Made by a program: the position numbers and the translations under genes. Source: Pseudorhodobacter antarcticus (GTDB taxonomy: Bacteria; Pseudomonadota; Alphaproteobacteria; Rhodobacterales; Rhodobacteraceae). From it: a stretch of DNA of 64,000 bases. The stretch lies in assembly GCF_900110135.1 (NCBI RefSeq), contig NZ_FOCO01000014.1, positions 1 to 64,000 of the forward strand, given 5' to 3'. The notes beneath the pieces are model-generated. The model ran no database searches and was not told the origin of the DNA. It saw only the letters and a list, made by a program, of their open reading frames with translations. Shown here piece by piece: positions 34,300 through 43,385 of this stretch; the first letter of the stretch is position 1; each line of letters opens with the position of its first letter.

Positions 34300-37200
34300 A
34301 TGAAACCAAATTTCGCCCTGAATATCACCGATGCCTCTATCGCCCTGTTGCACCGCACGCCGCGCGGTTGGCTGGAGGTGGGGAGTGCTGCGTTTGACAG
34401 CCCCGATCTGGAGGAGGCGCTGGGATATTTGCGCGCTTCTGCGCTTGGGTTATCGCCGCAGGGGATTACCACCAAGTTGGTGCTGCCCGCGTCACAAGTG
34501 CTGTATGTCGAGGTGGAAGCGCCCGGACCCGACAAGGCCACGCGAGAGGTGCAAATTCGCGCCGCGCTGGAGGGGCGCACGCCGTACGCTGTTGATGATT
34601 TGGTGTTTGACTGGTGGGGCAAAGGCGACAAGGTACAGGTCGCCGTGGTCGCGCGCGAAACTTTGGCAGAGGCCGAAGGGTTTGCGGTGGCGCACCGCTT
34701 TAACCCGGTGTCCTTTGTGACCATCCCCGCCGATGGGCAGTTTGCCGGTGAGCCGTGGTTTGGCGTGACCGAGATTGCGCCAACCGTTTTGCCCAGCGGC
34801 GAGAAGGTGACGCGCGACCAAGACCCGGTGAAAGTGATCAAGCGCGACGGGGGCAAAGCGGCCCCGGTGGTGGCTGCGGATGCGGCGGTTGCTGCCGCCG
34901 ATGACGCGGCGTTGCGCGTCGCCGAGGCGGAGGCCGCCGCAGAGTTGGAAGCCGAAGCGCGGGCCGAGGCAGAAGTAGAGGCGGCGGCATCCCTTGCCAA
35001 AGCCGAAGTCGAGGCGGAGGCCGCGCGCAAAGCGCAGGCCGACTTGGCCGCCGCTGCTGCAGCCGAGAAGGCCGAGGCCGAGGCCCGCGCCGAAGCCGCG
35101 CGCCACCAAGCCGAGGCCGATGCCGCAGCGCAAGCCGCCGCAGATGCTGCTGCCACAGCAGCGTTTGTGCGCGATGAGCAGGAGGTGGCACGCCAAAAGG
35201 CCGAAGCCGCCAAAGCGGCAACCGAATTGCGCGCCCAAGAATTGGCGCAAGGTGAGGCCAAACGCTTGGTCGAGGAGGCCGAAAAGGTCAAATCCGCGAT
35301 GGCCGAGCGCGACACCGCCCGCGCCGCTTTGATCGAGGCGGAGCGCAAACGTGCAGCGAGCCTTGAAGCATTGGACAAGGACGCGCCGGAGCCAAAGCGT
35401 GGGCTGAACGGGGTTGCGGCCCCGACGGTCACCGCGGCCCGCACCACCGACGGCCCTGCGGTGCAGGCGACCCCGTTTGCCAGCCGCCGCAGTGAAGCGG
35501 GTATGACGGTGGGGCGTGCGCCCAGCCTTGGTGGGGCGTCAAACACTGGTTGGATTTCGAACACGGGTGGGATTTCGAACACGGGTGGCGTGGGCAATAC
35601 GGCACCTTCGGTTGTTGTGAAGCCGCAAAATGCGGGCGCGGCGGTTGGGGCAAAACCCAAAACCAGCGGACCTGCGACGCCAGTTGTGACCTCTATCACC
35701 ACGTCACGCGCGGGGGGGGGGCCTGCGGAGGCGGCTCCGGTTGCGTCTGCGGCCAAGCCTTTGAACGGGACGGCGGCGTTTTCCCAAGGTTCCGTGCCGG
35801 GGTTGATGGCTGGGGTTGGAACGGGAGCTGGAACGGCGGCTGGGACGGTGGCGCAGGACGCGCTAAAATCGGCCAAAGGCGTGGCGGCGGCGATGGTCAC
35901 TGCAGCACGGATTCCGGGCAAGGCAACTGCGCTGTCGCGGTTCAAATCCAAAGTGGCGACAAACCCGGCGCAGCCTGCGCGTGGCGATGCCAGTATGGGC
36001 AAGATGGGCGCAAAACTGGCCGCGCGCCGGGGCAAGCCGCGCTTTTTGGGGCTGATTTTGACGGTGGTGCTGCTGGCGGTTTTGGCCGGGGTGGCGGCAT
36101 GGTCATCGCTGTATCTGTCGCGCAACACCACGGCGGAGCCAGACGCAATCCAGCAAGCGGATGCGGGCGGCGCGGGTGATGTGCAAGCGGCGGCGGTGCC
36201 CGAACCCGTTCTGGTGCCTGAACCCGTTCGGGTGCCTGAACCCGTTCGGGTGCCCGAGGCTGTGGTGCCAGAGTCGGTGCTGCCTGCGGCTGTAGCGCCC
36301 GAGGTTGTGGTGCCAGAGCGCGTGGTCACTGCGGACCCGGTGCCAGATGCGGCCCCGGCGGCGGTTGGCGATGATGTGGCCTTGCAAACGGCGGGGACAG
36401 TTACGGGTGCAACCGCAAATGCCGGCCCGCAAGATGAGATTGTGCTGGCGGGCACGGATGGCCAGCCCCCGGCATTTGATGCGGTGACCCTGCCCCGCCC
36501 ACAATCGCGCCCAGATGGCGCGCCGGATGCGGCGACACCGCCGCCCCCCTTTGGCACACAATATGAATTTGAAGCCGATGGCAGCATCAAGGCCACGGCG
36601 AACGGCGTGGTGATGCCGGACGGGTTTTGGCTGATTGCCGCGCGCCCGCCGACCGTGCCACCTGCCCGCCCTGCGGCATTATCGGCCCCTGTGGTGCCAG
36701 ATGCGGCGGTGGTTGCGGCCCCACAAACCACAGCAACCGCAGATGCAACCTTAGACCCGCCTGCGCTTGTTGACCCCGCTGCGGCGGGTGCCAATACGGC
36801 AGGCGCAAGCACGGCAGGTGTGGTGACGGAAGGGGGCGCAAGCCCTTCTTCTGTTTTTGCGCTGGACGCGAATGTTGAAGATCGCCGCCCGCGTGGCCGC
36901 CCTGCGGCCTTGACCCCGCCTGCGGTGGCGCCAGCACCCGCAACTGGCGCCGGAACTGGCCCCCCAACTGGACTGCCCGATGATGCGGCGCTGTCGCCAA
37001 CGGATGTGCCGGTTGTGGCCCCCGTTGATCCGGCCTTGCAGCAATTTGCCGGGTTGCGCCCCAAAGCGCGGTCGCCCGCCTTTGTCGCCGCCGCTGCAAA
37101 AGCGAAAGAGGCCGCAGCCGCGGCACAGGTGGCCGCCGATACCGCCGCCGCCGCACAAGCCGCCGATTTGGCCGCAGCACAAGTGCAGCAAGCATCCTTG

Positions 37201-37653
37201 ATGGCGGTGCCTGCATCGCCGCGCCCCACCGCGCGGCCCCAAGATTTGTCGCGGTCTGTGGCCGCCGCTGTGGCCGCCGCCACGCGCGAAACCACGCGCC
37301 GCGCTAGCACGGCGGCACCTGCGCCCGCGCCGCAAGCCAAAGCCCCTGAGACGGAGGAAGAGCATGACGAGCCGGAGCTGAAAGTTTCGGCCGCCCCGCG
37401 TATTCCGACCCGCGCCAATGTGGCCCAGCAAGCCACGTTCAAAAACGCGATCAACCTGTCGAAAACCAATTTGATCGGGGTGTATGGCAGCGACGGCAAA
37501 CGCTATGCGCTGATCCGCACATCATCGGGGCGCTATAACAAAGTGCGCGTTGGCGATAAGGTGGATGGGGGCGTTGTAGCCGCGATCACCCGCAGCGAAG
37601 TGCGATACCAAAAGGGCGGCAAGATGTTGGTTTTGGCGATGCCCAACGGCTGA
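34300..37653 (+). CDS. Large membrane protein fusing GspL/PilM-like and GspC/PilP-like ends
   Basis: 1117 residues. Residues 1-~165 resemble the cytoplasmic actin-fold domain of GspL/PilM (NFALNITDASIALLHRTPRG; VLPASQVLYVEVEAP; ALEGRTPYAVDDLVFDWW). About 190-360 is an Ala/Glu-rich coiled-coil. Short Asn-Thr-Gly repeats (ISNTGG) occur near 415-430. One membrane span (FLGLILTVVLLAVLAGVAAW) is at about 583-602. A long Pro/Ala/Val-rich region follows, with VPEP repeats near 635-660. The last ~70 residues (GVYGSDGKRYALIRTSSGRY, then KVRVGDKVDGGVV) look like the homology region of PilP/GspC. No secretion genes are adjacent, so its partner is unknown. Confidence 0.7.
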   Translation: MKPNFALNITDASIALLHRTPRGWLEVGSAAFDSPDLEEALGYLRASALGLSPQGITTKLVLPASQVLYVEVEAPGPDKATREVQIRAALEGRTPYAVDDLVFDWWGKGDKVQVAVVARETLAEAEGFAVAHRFNPVSFVTIPADGQFAGEPWFGVTEIAPTVLPSGEKVTRDQDPVKVIKRDGGKAAPVVAADAAVAAADDAALRVAEAEAAAELEAEARAEAEVEAAASLAKAEVEAEAARKAQADLAAAAAAEKAEAEARAEAARHQAEADAAAQAAADAAATAAFVRDEQEVARQKAEAAKAATELRAQELAQGEAKRLVEEAEKVKSAMAERDTARAALIEAERKRAASLEALDKDAPEPKRGLNGVAAPTVTAARTTDGPAVQATPFASRRSEAGMTVGRAPSLGGASNTGWISNTGGISNTGGVGNTAPSVVVKPQNAGAAVGAKPKTSGPATPVVTSITTSRAGGGPAEAAPVASAAKPLNGTAAFSQGSVPGLMAGVGTGAGTAAGTVAQDALKSAKGVAAAMVTAARIPGKATALSRFKSKVATNPAQPARGDASMGKMGAKLAARRGKPRFLGLILTVVLLAVLAGVAAWSSLYLSRNTTAEPDAIQQADAGGAGDVQAAAVPEPVLVPEPVRVPEPVRVPEAVVPESVLPAAVAPEVVVPERVVTADPVPDAAPAAVGDDVALQTAGTVTGATANAGPQDEIVLAGTDGQPPAFDAVTLPRPQSRPDGAPDAATPPPPFGTQYEFEADGSIKATANGVVMPDGFWLIAARPPTVPPARPAALSAPVVPDAAVVAAPQTTATADATLDPPALVDPAAAGANTAGASTAGVVTEGGASPSSVFALDANVEDRRPRGRPAALTPPAVAPAPATGAGTGPPTGLPDDAALSPTDVPVVAPVDPALQQFAGLRPKARSPAFVAAAAKAKEAAAAAQVAADTAAAAQAADLAAAQVQQASLMAVPASPRPTARPQDLSRSVAAAVAAATRETTRRASTAAPAPAPQAKAPETEEEHDEPELKVSAAPRIPTRANVAQQATFKNAINLSKTNLIGVYGSDGKRYALIRTSSGRYNKVRVGDKVDGGVVAAITRSEVRYQKGGKMLVLAMPNG

Positions 37654-37684
37654 TCTGGGGGCTGCGGGCGGAGCCTGCGGCGCA

Positions 37685-37705
37685 GGTATTTTTACCAAGA
37701 TGAAG
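37685..37705 (+). repeat. Intergenic repeat motif, copy 1
   Basis: GGTATTTTTACCAAGATGAA just after a stop codon. A second copy (17 of 21 identical) lies inverted at 41424-41444, also just after a gene. I recall very similar sequences at gene ends in other Rhodobacterales. Confidence 0.55.
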
Positions 37706-37736
37706 GGGAGCGCGGTTTTTCGCGCCCCGTTTTTTT
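37705..37736 (+). terminator. Rho-independent terminator
   Basis: GGG-A-GCGCG pairs with CGCGC-CCC around GTTTTT and ends in seven T. It follows the large fused gene. Confidence 0.7.
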
Positions 37737-37792
37737 AGGATTTTGGTGGGATGCAGTGAGGGCAGCGCGGGCTTTAAAGTGCCGCGCGGTTT

Positions 37793-37839
37793 ATTTTGCG
37801 GTGAGGACACCGTTTGTTTCATTTTGCGGTGAGGACACC
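37793..37839. repeat. 19-bp direct repeat at the 3' end of hppD
   Basis: ATTTTGCGGTGAGGACACC occurs exactly at 37793-37811 and 37821-37839 (28-bp period). The second copy encodes the last residues and stop of hppD (VLTAK-stop); the first is a duplicate of that end downstream of the stop. Confidence 0.85.
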
Positions 37840-38910
37840 ACGGGCGATCTGGTCTTGTTCGATGGATTCGAACAGGGCGCGAAAGTTGCCTTCGCCAAAG
37901 CCATCATCGCCTTTGCGCTGGATGAATTCGAAAAAGATCGGGCCGATCACGGTTTTGGAGAAGATTTGCAGCAAGATGCGGGTTTCACCACCGTCCACCA
38001 CACCTTCGCCATCAATCAAGATGCCGTGTTTGGCCATGCGGCCAAGGGGTTCCATGTGCCCTGCGACGCGGGTTTTTGACAGCTCGTAATAGGCGGGGGG
38101 CGGCGCGGGCATGAACTTGAGGCCGCGTTCCGCGATGGCATCGACGGTTTGATAAATATCCTCGGACCCGACGGCGATGTGCTGGATGCCCTCGCCGTTA
38201 TAGCGTTTGAGGTATTCGACGATTTGGCCCGCCTCGCCGCGATCTTCGTTGATCGGGATGCGGATGCGGCCACAGGGAGAGGTGAGGGCGCGGCTGTAGA
38301 GGCCGGAATGTTTGCCTTCAATATCGAAAAAGCGGATTTGTTTGAAGCCGAAGATGTTGGCGTAAAAGGCAAACCACGTGTCCATATTGCCTTTGTGGAC
38401 GTTGTGGGTGAGGTGGTCGAGGTAATGAAACCCAACGCCTTTGGGCTTGGCGGGCGCGGTGAAGGTGAAATCGCGGTAGGGGTTTGGGTCGCCGTATTGG
38501 TCGGTAAAATAGATCAGGCTGCCACCGATGCCGACGATGGCCGGCAGGTTCAGGGTTTTGTCCGTGCCGGTGTAGGGGGTGGCGCCTTGGGCAGTGGCGT
38601 GTTGCAGCGCACCGTCAGCATTGGCGACGCGCCAGCCCATCGACGGCGCGCACGGCCCGTGATCGGCGACAAAGCGGGTGGCGTGGCTGCCAGGTTCGGC
38701 GTTCAGGATATAGGTGATGTCGCCTTGCTGCCACAGCTCCACTTCCTTGGTGTTGTGGTGGGCGGTGCGGATATAGCCCATGCGGGCAAAGAGATCGCGC
38801 AGGGATTGCGGGTCGGGGTGGGCAAATTCGACGAATTCAAACCCATCGGTGCCAGCCAGATTGGCGGGCGATTGGATGGATTTGGGGGCGGTGTGGGGGA
38901 AGGGACCCAT
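37819..38910 (-). CDS. hppD: 4-Hydroxyphenylpyruvate dioxygenase
   Basis: 363 residues. Two vicinal-oxygen-chelate domains: N-terminal GFEFVEFAHPDPQSLRDLF, then LDHLTHNVHKGNM (first iron His near residue 165), GEGIQHIAVGSEDIYQTVD (second His near 244) and TRILLQIFSKTVIGPIFFEFIQR with the iron Glu near 327. It converts 4-hydroxyphenylpyruvate to homogentisate in tyrosine breakdown. The Lrp/AsnC gene upstream is divergent and in this group usually regulates it. The 3' end is duplicated. Confidence 0.95.
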   Translation of the reverse strand: MGPFPHTAPKSIQSPANLAGTDGFEFVEFAHPDPQSLRDLFARMGYIRTAHHNTKEVELWQQGDITYILNAEPGSHATRFVADHGPCAPSMGWRVANADGALQHATAQGATPYTGTDKTLNLPAIVGIGGSLIYFTDQYGDPNPYRDFTFTAPAKPKGVGFHYLDHLTHNVHKGNMDTWFAFYANIFGFKQIRFFDIEGKHSGLYSRALTSPCGRIRIPINEDRGEAGQIVEYLKRYNGEGIQHIAVGSEDIYQTVDAIAERGLKFMPAPPPAYYELSKTRVAGHMEPLGRMAKHGILIDGEGVVDGGETRILLQIFSKTVIGPIFFEFIQRKGDDGFGEGNFRALFESIEQDQIARGVLTAK

Positions 38911-39043
38911 GTGAATATCCTTATGGTTTAGTTACAAAAGTTTACCGCGTTTGTGATCGTAATTTTGCGCGTTTTTTGGTAGGGTTGCCCGGTGGAATGC
39001 GGAAGATACGCAGGATATTTAGAATTATTGCGGGGTTTGCGCG

Positions 39044-39499
39044 GTGCTGGATGATCTTGATTCGTGATTGCTGGCCGAGGTGCAGCGCAATGCGATGCTG
39101 ACCGCGCAGGAATTGGGCGAGCGGTTGAACCTGTCGGCCAGCCAAGCAGGGCGGCGCAGGCAGCGGTTGGAGGCGGAGGGGTTTATCACCGGATATACCG
39201 CAAAGCTGGCCCCGGCGCGGGTGGGGTTGACGGTGCAAGCCTTTGTGCAAGTGCAAATGGCCAGCCATGCGCCAGAGGGCGCGCGGGGGTTTGCTGCCTT
39301 GATTGCGGCGCGGCCAGAGGTGATCAGCGCGTGGACCCTAACGGGGGAGGCGGATTATTTGCTGCGGGTGTGGTGTGCCGATTTGGGCGCGCTGAACCAG
39401 TTGATCCATGCGGTGTTATTGCCGCATCCGGCGGTGGCGCGGGTGCAAAGCCAGATTGTGATGGACCAGTTCAAACCGGATGCGCCGCTGCCGACGTGA
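39044..39499 (+). pseudogene. Lrp/AsnC-family regulator with an in-frame TGA near the start
   Basis: From GTG 39044 the frame reads VLDDLDS, then TGA (39065-39067), then LLAEVQRNAMLTAQELGERL. The family start is normally MLDDxDRRLL, so one Arg codon has become TGA. Downstream is intact: helix-turn-helix LNLSASQAGRRRQRLEAEG and the RAM effector domain to the stop, 143 codons. Translation could restart at the TTG right after the TGA (39068), losing only a few residues, so the gene may still work. It is divergent from hppD and probably controls it. Confidence 0.6.
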
Positions 39500-39517
39500 A
39501 TGATGTAAAGGATTGAT

Positions 39518-41416
39518 ATGGAAAGCTTTCTGCTCCAAGCCTCGATCTATTTGGGGGCGGCGGTATTGATCGTGCCGCTGGCGGTGCGATTGGGGCTGGG
39601 GTCTGTGCTGGGCTATTTGGCGGCAGGGATTTTGGTGGGGCCGATTTTGGGGCTGGCGGGGACCGAAACGGAGGATTTGCAGCATTTCGCGGAATTTGGC
39701 GTGGTGATGATGCTGTTCTTGATCGGGCTGGAATTGGACCCCCGCGCGCTGTGGGACATGCGCCACAAGCTGTTGGGCTTGGGCGGGTTGCAGGTGGTGT
39801 TGACCACGGCGCTGATTGCGGTGGTGGCGCATTGGCTGGGGTTAAGCTGGCAAGTGGGGCTAGTGCTGGGGATGCTGTTTTCGCTGTCCTCCACCGCGAT
39901 CGTTTTGCAAACATTGTCCGAAAAGAACCTGATGCGCACGGGCGGCGGGCGGGCGACATTTGCAGTGCTGTTGACCCAAGATATTGCGGTGGTGCCGATT
40001 TTGGCGGTCATCCCGTTGCTGGCGATCAGTGGCACGGGCATGACGGCGGAAACCTTTGGCATCACGGATGGGGTGGCGAAAACCGAGGCGGCGACAGGCG
40101 CTGCCGAGCCGCTGTTAACGCTGGTGCAATCGCTGCCGGGCTGGGCCGTGACGCTGATGACCTTGGGAATTGTTGCAGGCATTATCCTTGCGGGGCATTT
40201 CCTGACGCGCCCGGTGTTTCGCTTTGTCCATGCGTCGCGACTGCCAGAAATGAGCACATTTATCTCGTTGCTGATGGTGCTGGGGATTGCTTTTTTGATG
40301 ATGCTGGTTGGTTTGTCCCCGGCTTTGGGCACGTTTTTGGCGGGCGTTGTGCTGGCAAACTCTGAATTTCGCCATCAGTTGGAGGCGGATATTCAACCCT
40401 TCAAAGGTATCCTGATGGGGCTGTTTTTCATCACCGTGGGGGTTGGCATCAACTTTGGCATTCTGGCCGCCAACCCGGTCATGGTGCTGTCGCTGACGTT
40501 GGGGGTGATTGCGGCAAAGGCGGCGGTGCTGCTCCTCCTCTCGTTCATTTTCAAAATTCGCGGGCACAATCGCTGGCTGTTTGCACTGGGATTGGCGCAG
40601 GCTGGCGAATTTGGATTCCTAATCGTCAGTTTCGCGCGCAAACAATCCATTTTGCCGGGGTCGCTGGCGGAATTGGTGCTGCTGATCATCAGCTTGTCGA
40701 TGCTACTGACCCCTGCCCTGTTCATCGGGTATGAGGCGCTGGCTCGGCGGATGAAAACGCGCGAGGTGGAGGATCCGGCAGATGTGATTGACGAAAAAGG
40801 CCTGATTATCATCGCAGGCATCGGGCGCTTTGGCCAAAACGTGAACCGTTTGGTGCGCATGAGCGGCCATTCAACCGTGGTTTTGGACAGCGATATGGCC
40901 GCAATCGAGCAAATGCGCCGCTTTGGCGCCAAGGGGTTTTTCGGCGACCCAACCCGCCCCGAACTGCTGGAGGCGGCGGGGCTGGCAGAGGCGTCTGTGC
41001 TGGTCGTCGCTGTCGACAGCCCCGAAAACGCGCTGAAAATCACCGCCTATGCGCGCAAACACCGCCCCGATTTGCACATCATCGCGCGCGCCTATGACCG
41101 CCCGCATGTGTTTGCGCTGTATCAAGCGGGGGCCAATGACATTGTGCGCGAAACCTACGACAGCTCCATCCGCGCCGGGCGCTATGTGCTGGAAAACATT
41201 GGGTTCACGGATTATGAAGCGGCAAAACTGGCCAAGACTTATTTCAAGGTGGAACGCGCCGCCCTGCGCGATCTGGCCGAACTTTGGGTGCCCGGCCAAC
41301 CTGTGCATCTGAACGACGCCTATATCGCGCGCGCCCAACAGCTGGAACGCGATTTGGCCGCCGCCATGTCCGAGGATTTGGATGAAACCCGCCCCAACTT
41401 GACCGCGGCGCAGTAA
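39518..41416 (+). CDS. CPA2-family cation:proton antiporter with TrkA-N domain (KefB/YbaL type)
   Basis: 632 residues. About 12 membrane spans occupy residues 5-385, including GYLAAGILVGPILGLAGTET and the half-helix LTQDIAVVPILAVIPLL with the functional Asp. A TrkA-N nucleotide-binding domain (IIIAGIGRFGQNVNRLVRMSG, about 427-447) follows. A short C-terminal tail ends the protein. Such systems exchange K+ (or Na+) for H+ and are gated by NAD(H) or glutathione adducts. The start has a weak ribosome site. Confidence 0.9.
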   Translation: MESFLLQASIYLGAAVLIVPLAVRLGLGSVLGYLAAGILVGPILGLAGTETEDLQHFAEFGVVMMLFLIGLELDPRALWDMRHKLLGLGGLQVVLTTALIAVVAHWLGLSWQVGLVLGMLFSLSSTAIVLQTLSEKNLMRTGGGRATFAVLLTQDIAVVPILAVIPLLAISGTGMTAETFGITDGVAKTEAATGAAEPLLTLVQSLPGWAVTLMTLGIVAGIILAGHFLTRPVFRFVHASRLPEMSTFISLLMVLGIAFLMMLVGLSPALGTFLAGVVLANSEFRHQLEADIQPFKGILMGLFFITVGVGINFGILAANPVMVLSLTLGVIAAKAAVLLLLSFIFKIRGHNRWLFALGLAQAGEFGFLIVSFARKQSILPGSLAELVLLIISLSMLLTPALFIGYEALARRMKTREVEDPADVIDEKGLIIIAGIGRFGQNVNRLVRMSGHSTVVLDSDMAAIEQMRRFGAKGFFGDPTRPELLEAAGLAEASVLVVAVDSPENALKITAYARKHRPDLHIIARAYDRPHVFALYQAGANDIVRETYDSSIRAGRYVLENIGFTDYEAAKLAKTYFKVERAALRDLAELWVPGQPVHLNDAYIARAQQLERDLAAAMSEDLDETRPNLTAAQ

Positions 41417-41423
41417 CCCCGTC

Positions 41424-41444
41424 ATTCGTCTTGGTCCAAATACC
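41424..41444 (-). repeat. Intergenic repeat motif, copy 2
   Basis: The minus strand reads GGTATTTGGACCAAGACGAA, matching the motif at 37685-37705. It lies just after the antiporter gene stop. Confidence 0.55.
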
Positions 41445-41452
41445 TTCGGGGG

Positions 41453-41496
41453 GGCTGCTTTGCAGGGCAAAGCAGCCTTGGGGGCAGACAGCCCCC
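41453..41496. repeat. Two adjacent hairpins between convergent genes
   Basis: GGCTGCTTTG-CAGGG-CAAAGCAGCC (41453-41477) is a perfect 10-bp stem, followed by GGGGGC-AGACA-GCCCCC (41480-41496). They lie between the convergent antiporter and cobT genes and may end transcription from both sides, though no clear T-run follows. Confidence 0.6.
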
Positions 41497-41512
41497 TGCC
41501 TGTTTGCCGCCC

Positions 41513-42523
41513 TCAGCCGCCCGCAACCCCTGCTTCGGCGAATGTCGCCATGCCAGAATGGCAGGCCACGGCCCCTTGCAAAATCCCAATCGCCAGCGCC
41601 GCCCCCGACCCTTCGCCAAGGCGCAGGTTCAAGTTCAGCAAGGGCGTTTTACCCAAATGGCGCAGCAGCGCGGGATGTGCGGATTCCGCGCTGACATGGC
41701 CCGCGATGGTGTGGTCCAGCGCGCCGGGGTGCAGTTTGGCCAGCACAGATGCCGCTGCACAGCAGATAAACCCGTCCAAAATCACGGGGATATGCAGCAC
41801 GCGGGCGCGGGCAATCGCCCCGGCCATGGCCGCAATTTCGCGGCCCCCAAGGCAGCGCAGCACCTCTAGCGGCGCGCGAGATGTGTGCAGCGCAAGCCCT
41901 TGTGCGACCACATCGGCCTTGCGCGCAAGGCCAGCATCGTCAACCCCCGTGCCGCGCCCGACCCAATCCGCAGCCGTGCCGCCCCACAACGCACAGGCGA
42001 TGGCGGCGGCGGGGGTGGTGTTGCCGATACCCATTTCGCCTGTCACCAGCAGATCGGCGGCGGGATTGACCGCATCCCAACCGGTTTGCAGGGCAATTAG
42101 CAGATCGGCGTCCGACATTGCCGGGGCGGTTGTGAAATCCTGCGTGGGGCGATCAAGGTCCAGCGCATGGACCGACATTTGCGCGCCGTAAAGCGTGGAG
42201 AGTTGGTTGATCGCGGCCCCCCCGTGTTGAAAATTGGCGACCATTTGCACCGTAACCTCGGGTGGGAAAGCCGACACGCCGCGCGCGGCTACGCCGTGAT
42301 TTCCAGCAAAAATAAGGACTTGGGGGTGGGTGATGCGCGGGCGGTCGGTGCCGCGCCATGACGCATACCAGATTGCCAATGTTTCCAGATCGCCCAACGC
42401 GCCGGAGGGTTTGGTCAATTGCCCATTGCGCGCGGCGGCACCCGCAAGCGCCGCCTGATCCGCGCCGGTGCTGGTGGCGAGGGCGGTTTTGAAACCTGCA
42501 AGATCGGTGAAGGGGGGGGGCAT
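41513..42523 (-). CDS. cobT: Nicotinate-nucleotide-dimethylbenzimidazole phosphoribosyltransferase
   Basis: 336 residues. [22 protein letters not shown] (about 88-109) and [22 protein letters not shown] (about 157-178) are the family signatures; [13 protein letters not shown] and the closing catalytic Glu in [12 protein letters not shown] near residue 310 are present. It makes alpha-ribazole phosphate, the lower ligand of cobalamin. It is divergent from cobS with about 80 bp between, probably a shared promoter. No cobalamin riboswitch was recognised there. Confidence 0.94.
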   Translation of the reverse strand: MPPPFTDLAGFKTALATSTGADQAALAGAAARNGQLTKPSGALGDLETLAIWYASWRGTDRPRITHPQVLIFAGNHGVAARGVSAFPPEVTVQMVANFQHGGAAINQLSTLYGAQMSVHALDLDRPTQDFTTAPAMSDADLLIALQTGWDAVNPAADLLVTGEMGIGNTTPAAAIACALWGGTAADWVGRGTGVDDAGLARKADVVAQGLALHTSRAPLEVLRCLGGREIAAMAGAIARARVLHIPVILDGFICCAAASVLAKLHPGALDHTIAGHVSAESAHPALLRHLGKTPLLNLNLRLGEGSGAALAIGILQGAVACHSGMATFAEAGVAGG

Positions 42524-42604
42524 GGTGGCTCGCTCCTTGTCGTTTGCGCCTGTCTTGGGTAGCTAGAACCAACGGCTTTGGCCAGTGCTGAAAGGGACGC
42601 AAGT

Positions 42605-43333
42605 ATGAGGCAAAACGACATCATGGGCGATGTGGCGGGTGCACTGCGGTTGCTGACGCGGCTGCCCCTACCCCATTCGGCGCATATTCCGGGGCCGGGC
42701 GCGGCCTGGGCCTGGCCTTTGGTGGGGGTGGTTGTGGGGGGCATTGCGGCGCTGGTCGCCATGGTGCCTGTGGGCGCGGGTGTCGCGGCGGGGCTGGTGC
42801 TGGGTGTTCAGGCGATGCTGACCGGCGCGATGCATGAGGACGGTTTGGCCGACACCGCCGATGGGCTGTGGGGCGGCTGGGACAAAGCGCGGCGGCTGGC
42901 GATTATGAAGGACAGCCACATCGGGACATATGGCGTGATGGCGTTGTTGGTTGTGGGGTTGGTGCGGTGGTCGGCGTTGGTGGCCGTGATTGGTGCGGGC
43001 GCGTGGTGGGGGGTGGTGGTGGTCGCCGTGGTGTCGCGCGCGCCTATGGCGGTTTTGATGGCGGCGATGGAGTCGGCGCGCGGGGCTGGGTTGGCGCATG
43101 CGGTGGGCATGGTGCCGCGCCCGTCAGCGGGGGTGGCGGTGCTGATTGCGGTTGGATTTGCGCTGACGCTGGGGGCTGCGGGGGTGTGGCTGTTGGTTTG
43201 CGTTGGAGCGGTGGTTTTGGCGCTGGCGCGAGTGGCGCAGGCCAAGATTGGCGGACAAACCGGGGATATTTGCGGCGCGAGCCAGCAATTGGCCGAAGCC
43301 GCTGGTTTGGTGGTATTGGCGACCTTGGTATAA
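42605..43333 (+). CDS. cobS: Adenosylcobinamide-GDP ribazoletransferase
   Basis: 242 residues from ATG 42605 behind AAAGGGA. Seven or so membrane spans. The metal-binding MHEDGLADTADGLWGG near residues 77-92 and MKDSHIGTYGVMALL near 102-116 are the hallmark CobS motifs. It joins adenosylcobinamide-GDP with alpha-ribazole at the inner membrane in the last stage of cobalamin synthesis, using the product of CobT. The TTG at 42578 is an unlikely start. Confidence 0.93.
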   Translation: MRQNDIMGDVAGALRLLTRLPLPHSAHIPGPGAAWAWPLVGVVVGGIAALVAMVPVGAGVAAGLVLGVQAMLTGAMHEDGLADTADGLWGGWDKARRLAIMKDSHIGTYGVMALLVVGLVRWSALVAVIGAGAWWGVVVVAVVSRAPMAVLMAAMESARGAGLAHAVGMVPRPSAGVAVLIAVGFALTLGAAGVWLLVCVGAVVLALARVAQAKIGGQTGDICGASQQLAEAAGLVVLATLV

Positions 43334-43338
43334 ATGCA

Positions 43339-43366
43339 AAACGGCGGCCCGTTGGGACCGCCGTTT
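43339..43366. terminator. Bidirectional terminator between cobS and carD
   Basis: AAACGGCGG (43339-43347) pairs with CCGCCGTTT (43358-43366), with a CCC/GGG inner stem. A on one side and T on the other allow use from both directions by the convergent genes. Confidence 0.75.
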
Positions 43367-43385
43367 GCTGTGGTGACGCCGGCGA

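Noticed and set aside
34287-37499. A 1070-codon open frame on the minus strand opposite the large fused gene
   Set aside because: Its composition is almost only Ala, Ser, Thr and Gly, without any domain. It arises because the GC-rich plus-strand gene uses G/C at third positions. The plus-strand product has recognisable ends and a membrane span.
42524-42604. A cobalamin riboswitch between cobT and cobS
   Set aside because: The gap is only about 80 bp, too short for the element, and the B12-box sequence was not seen.
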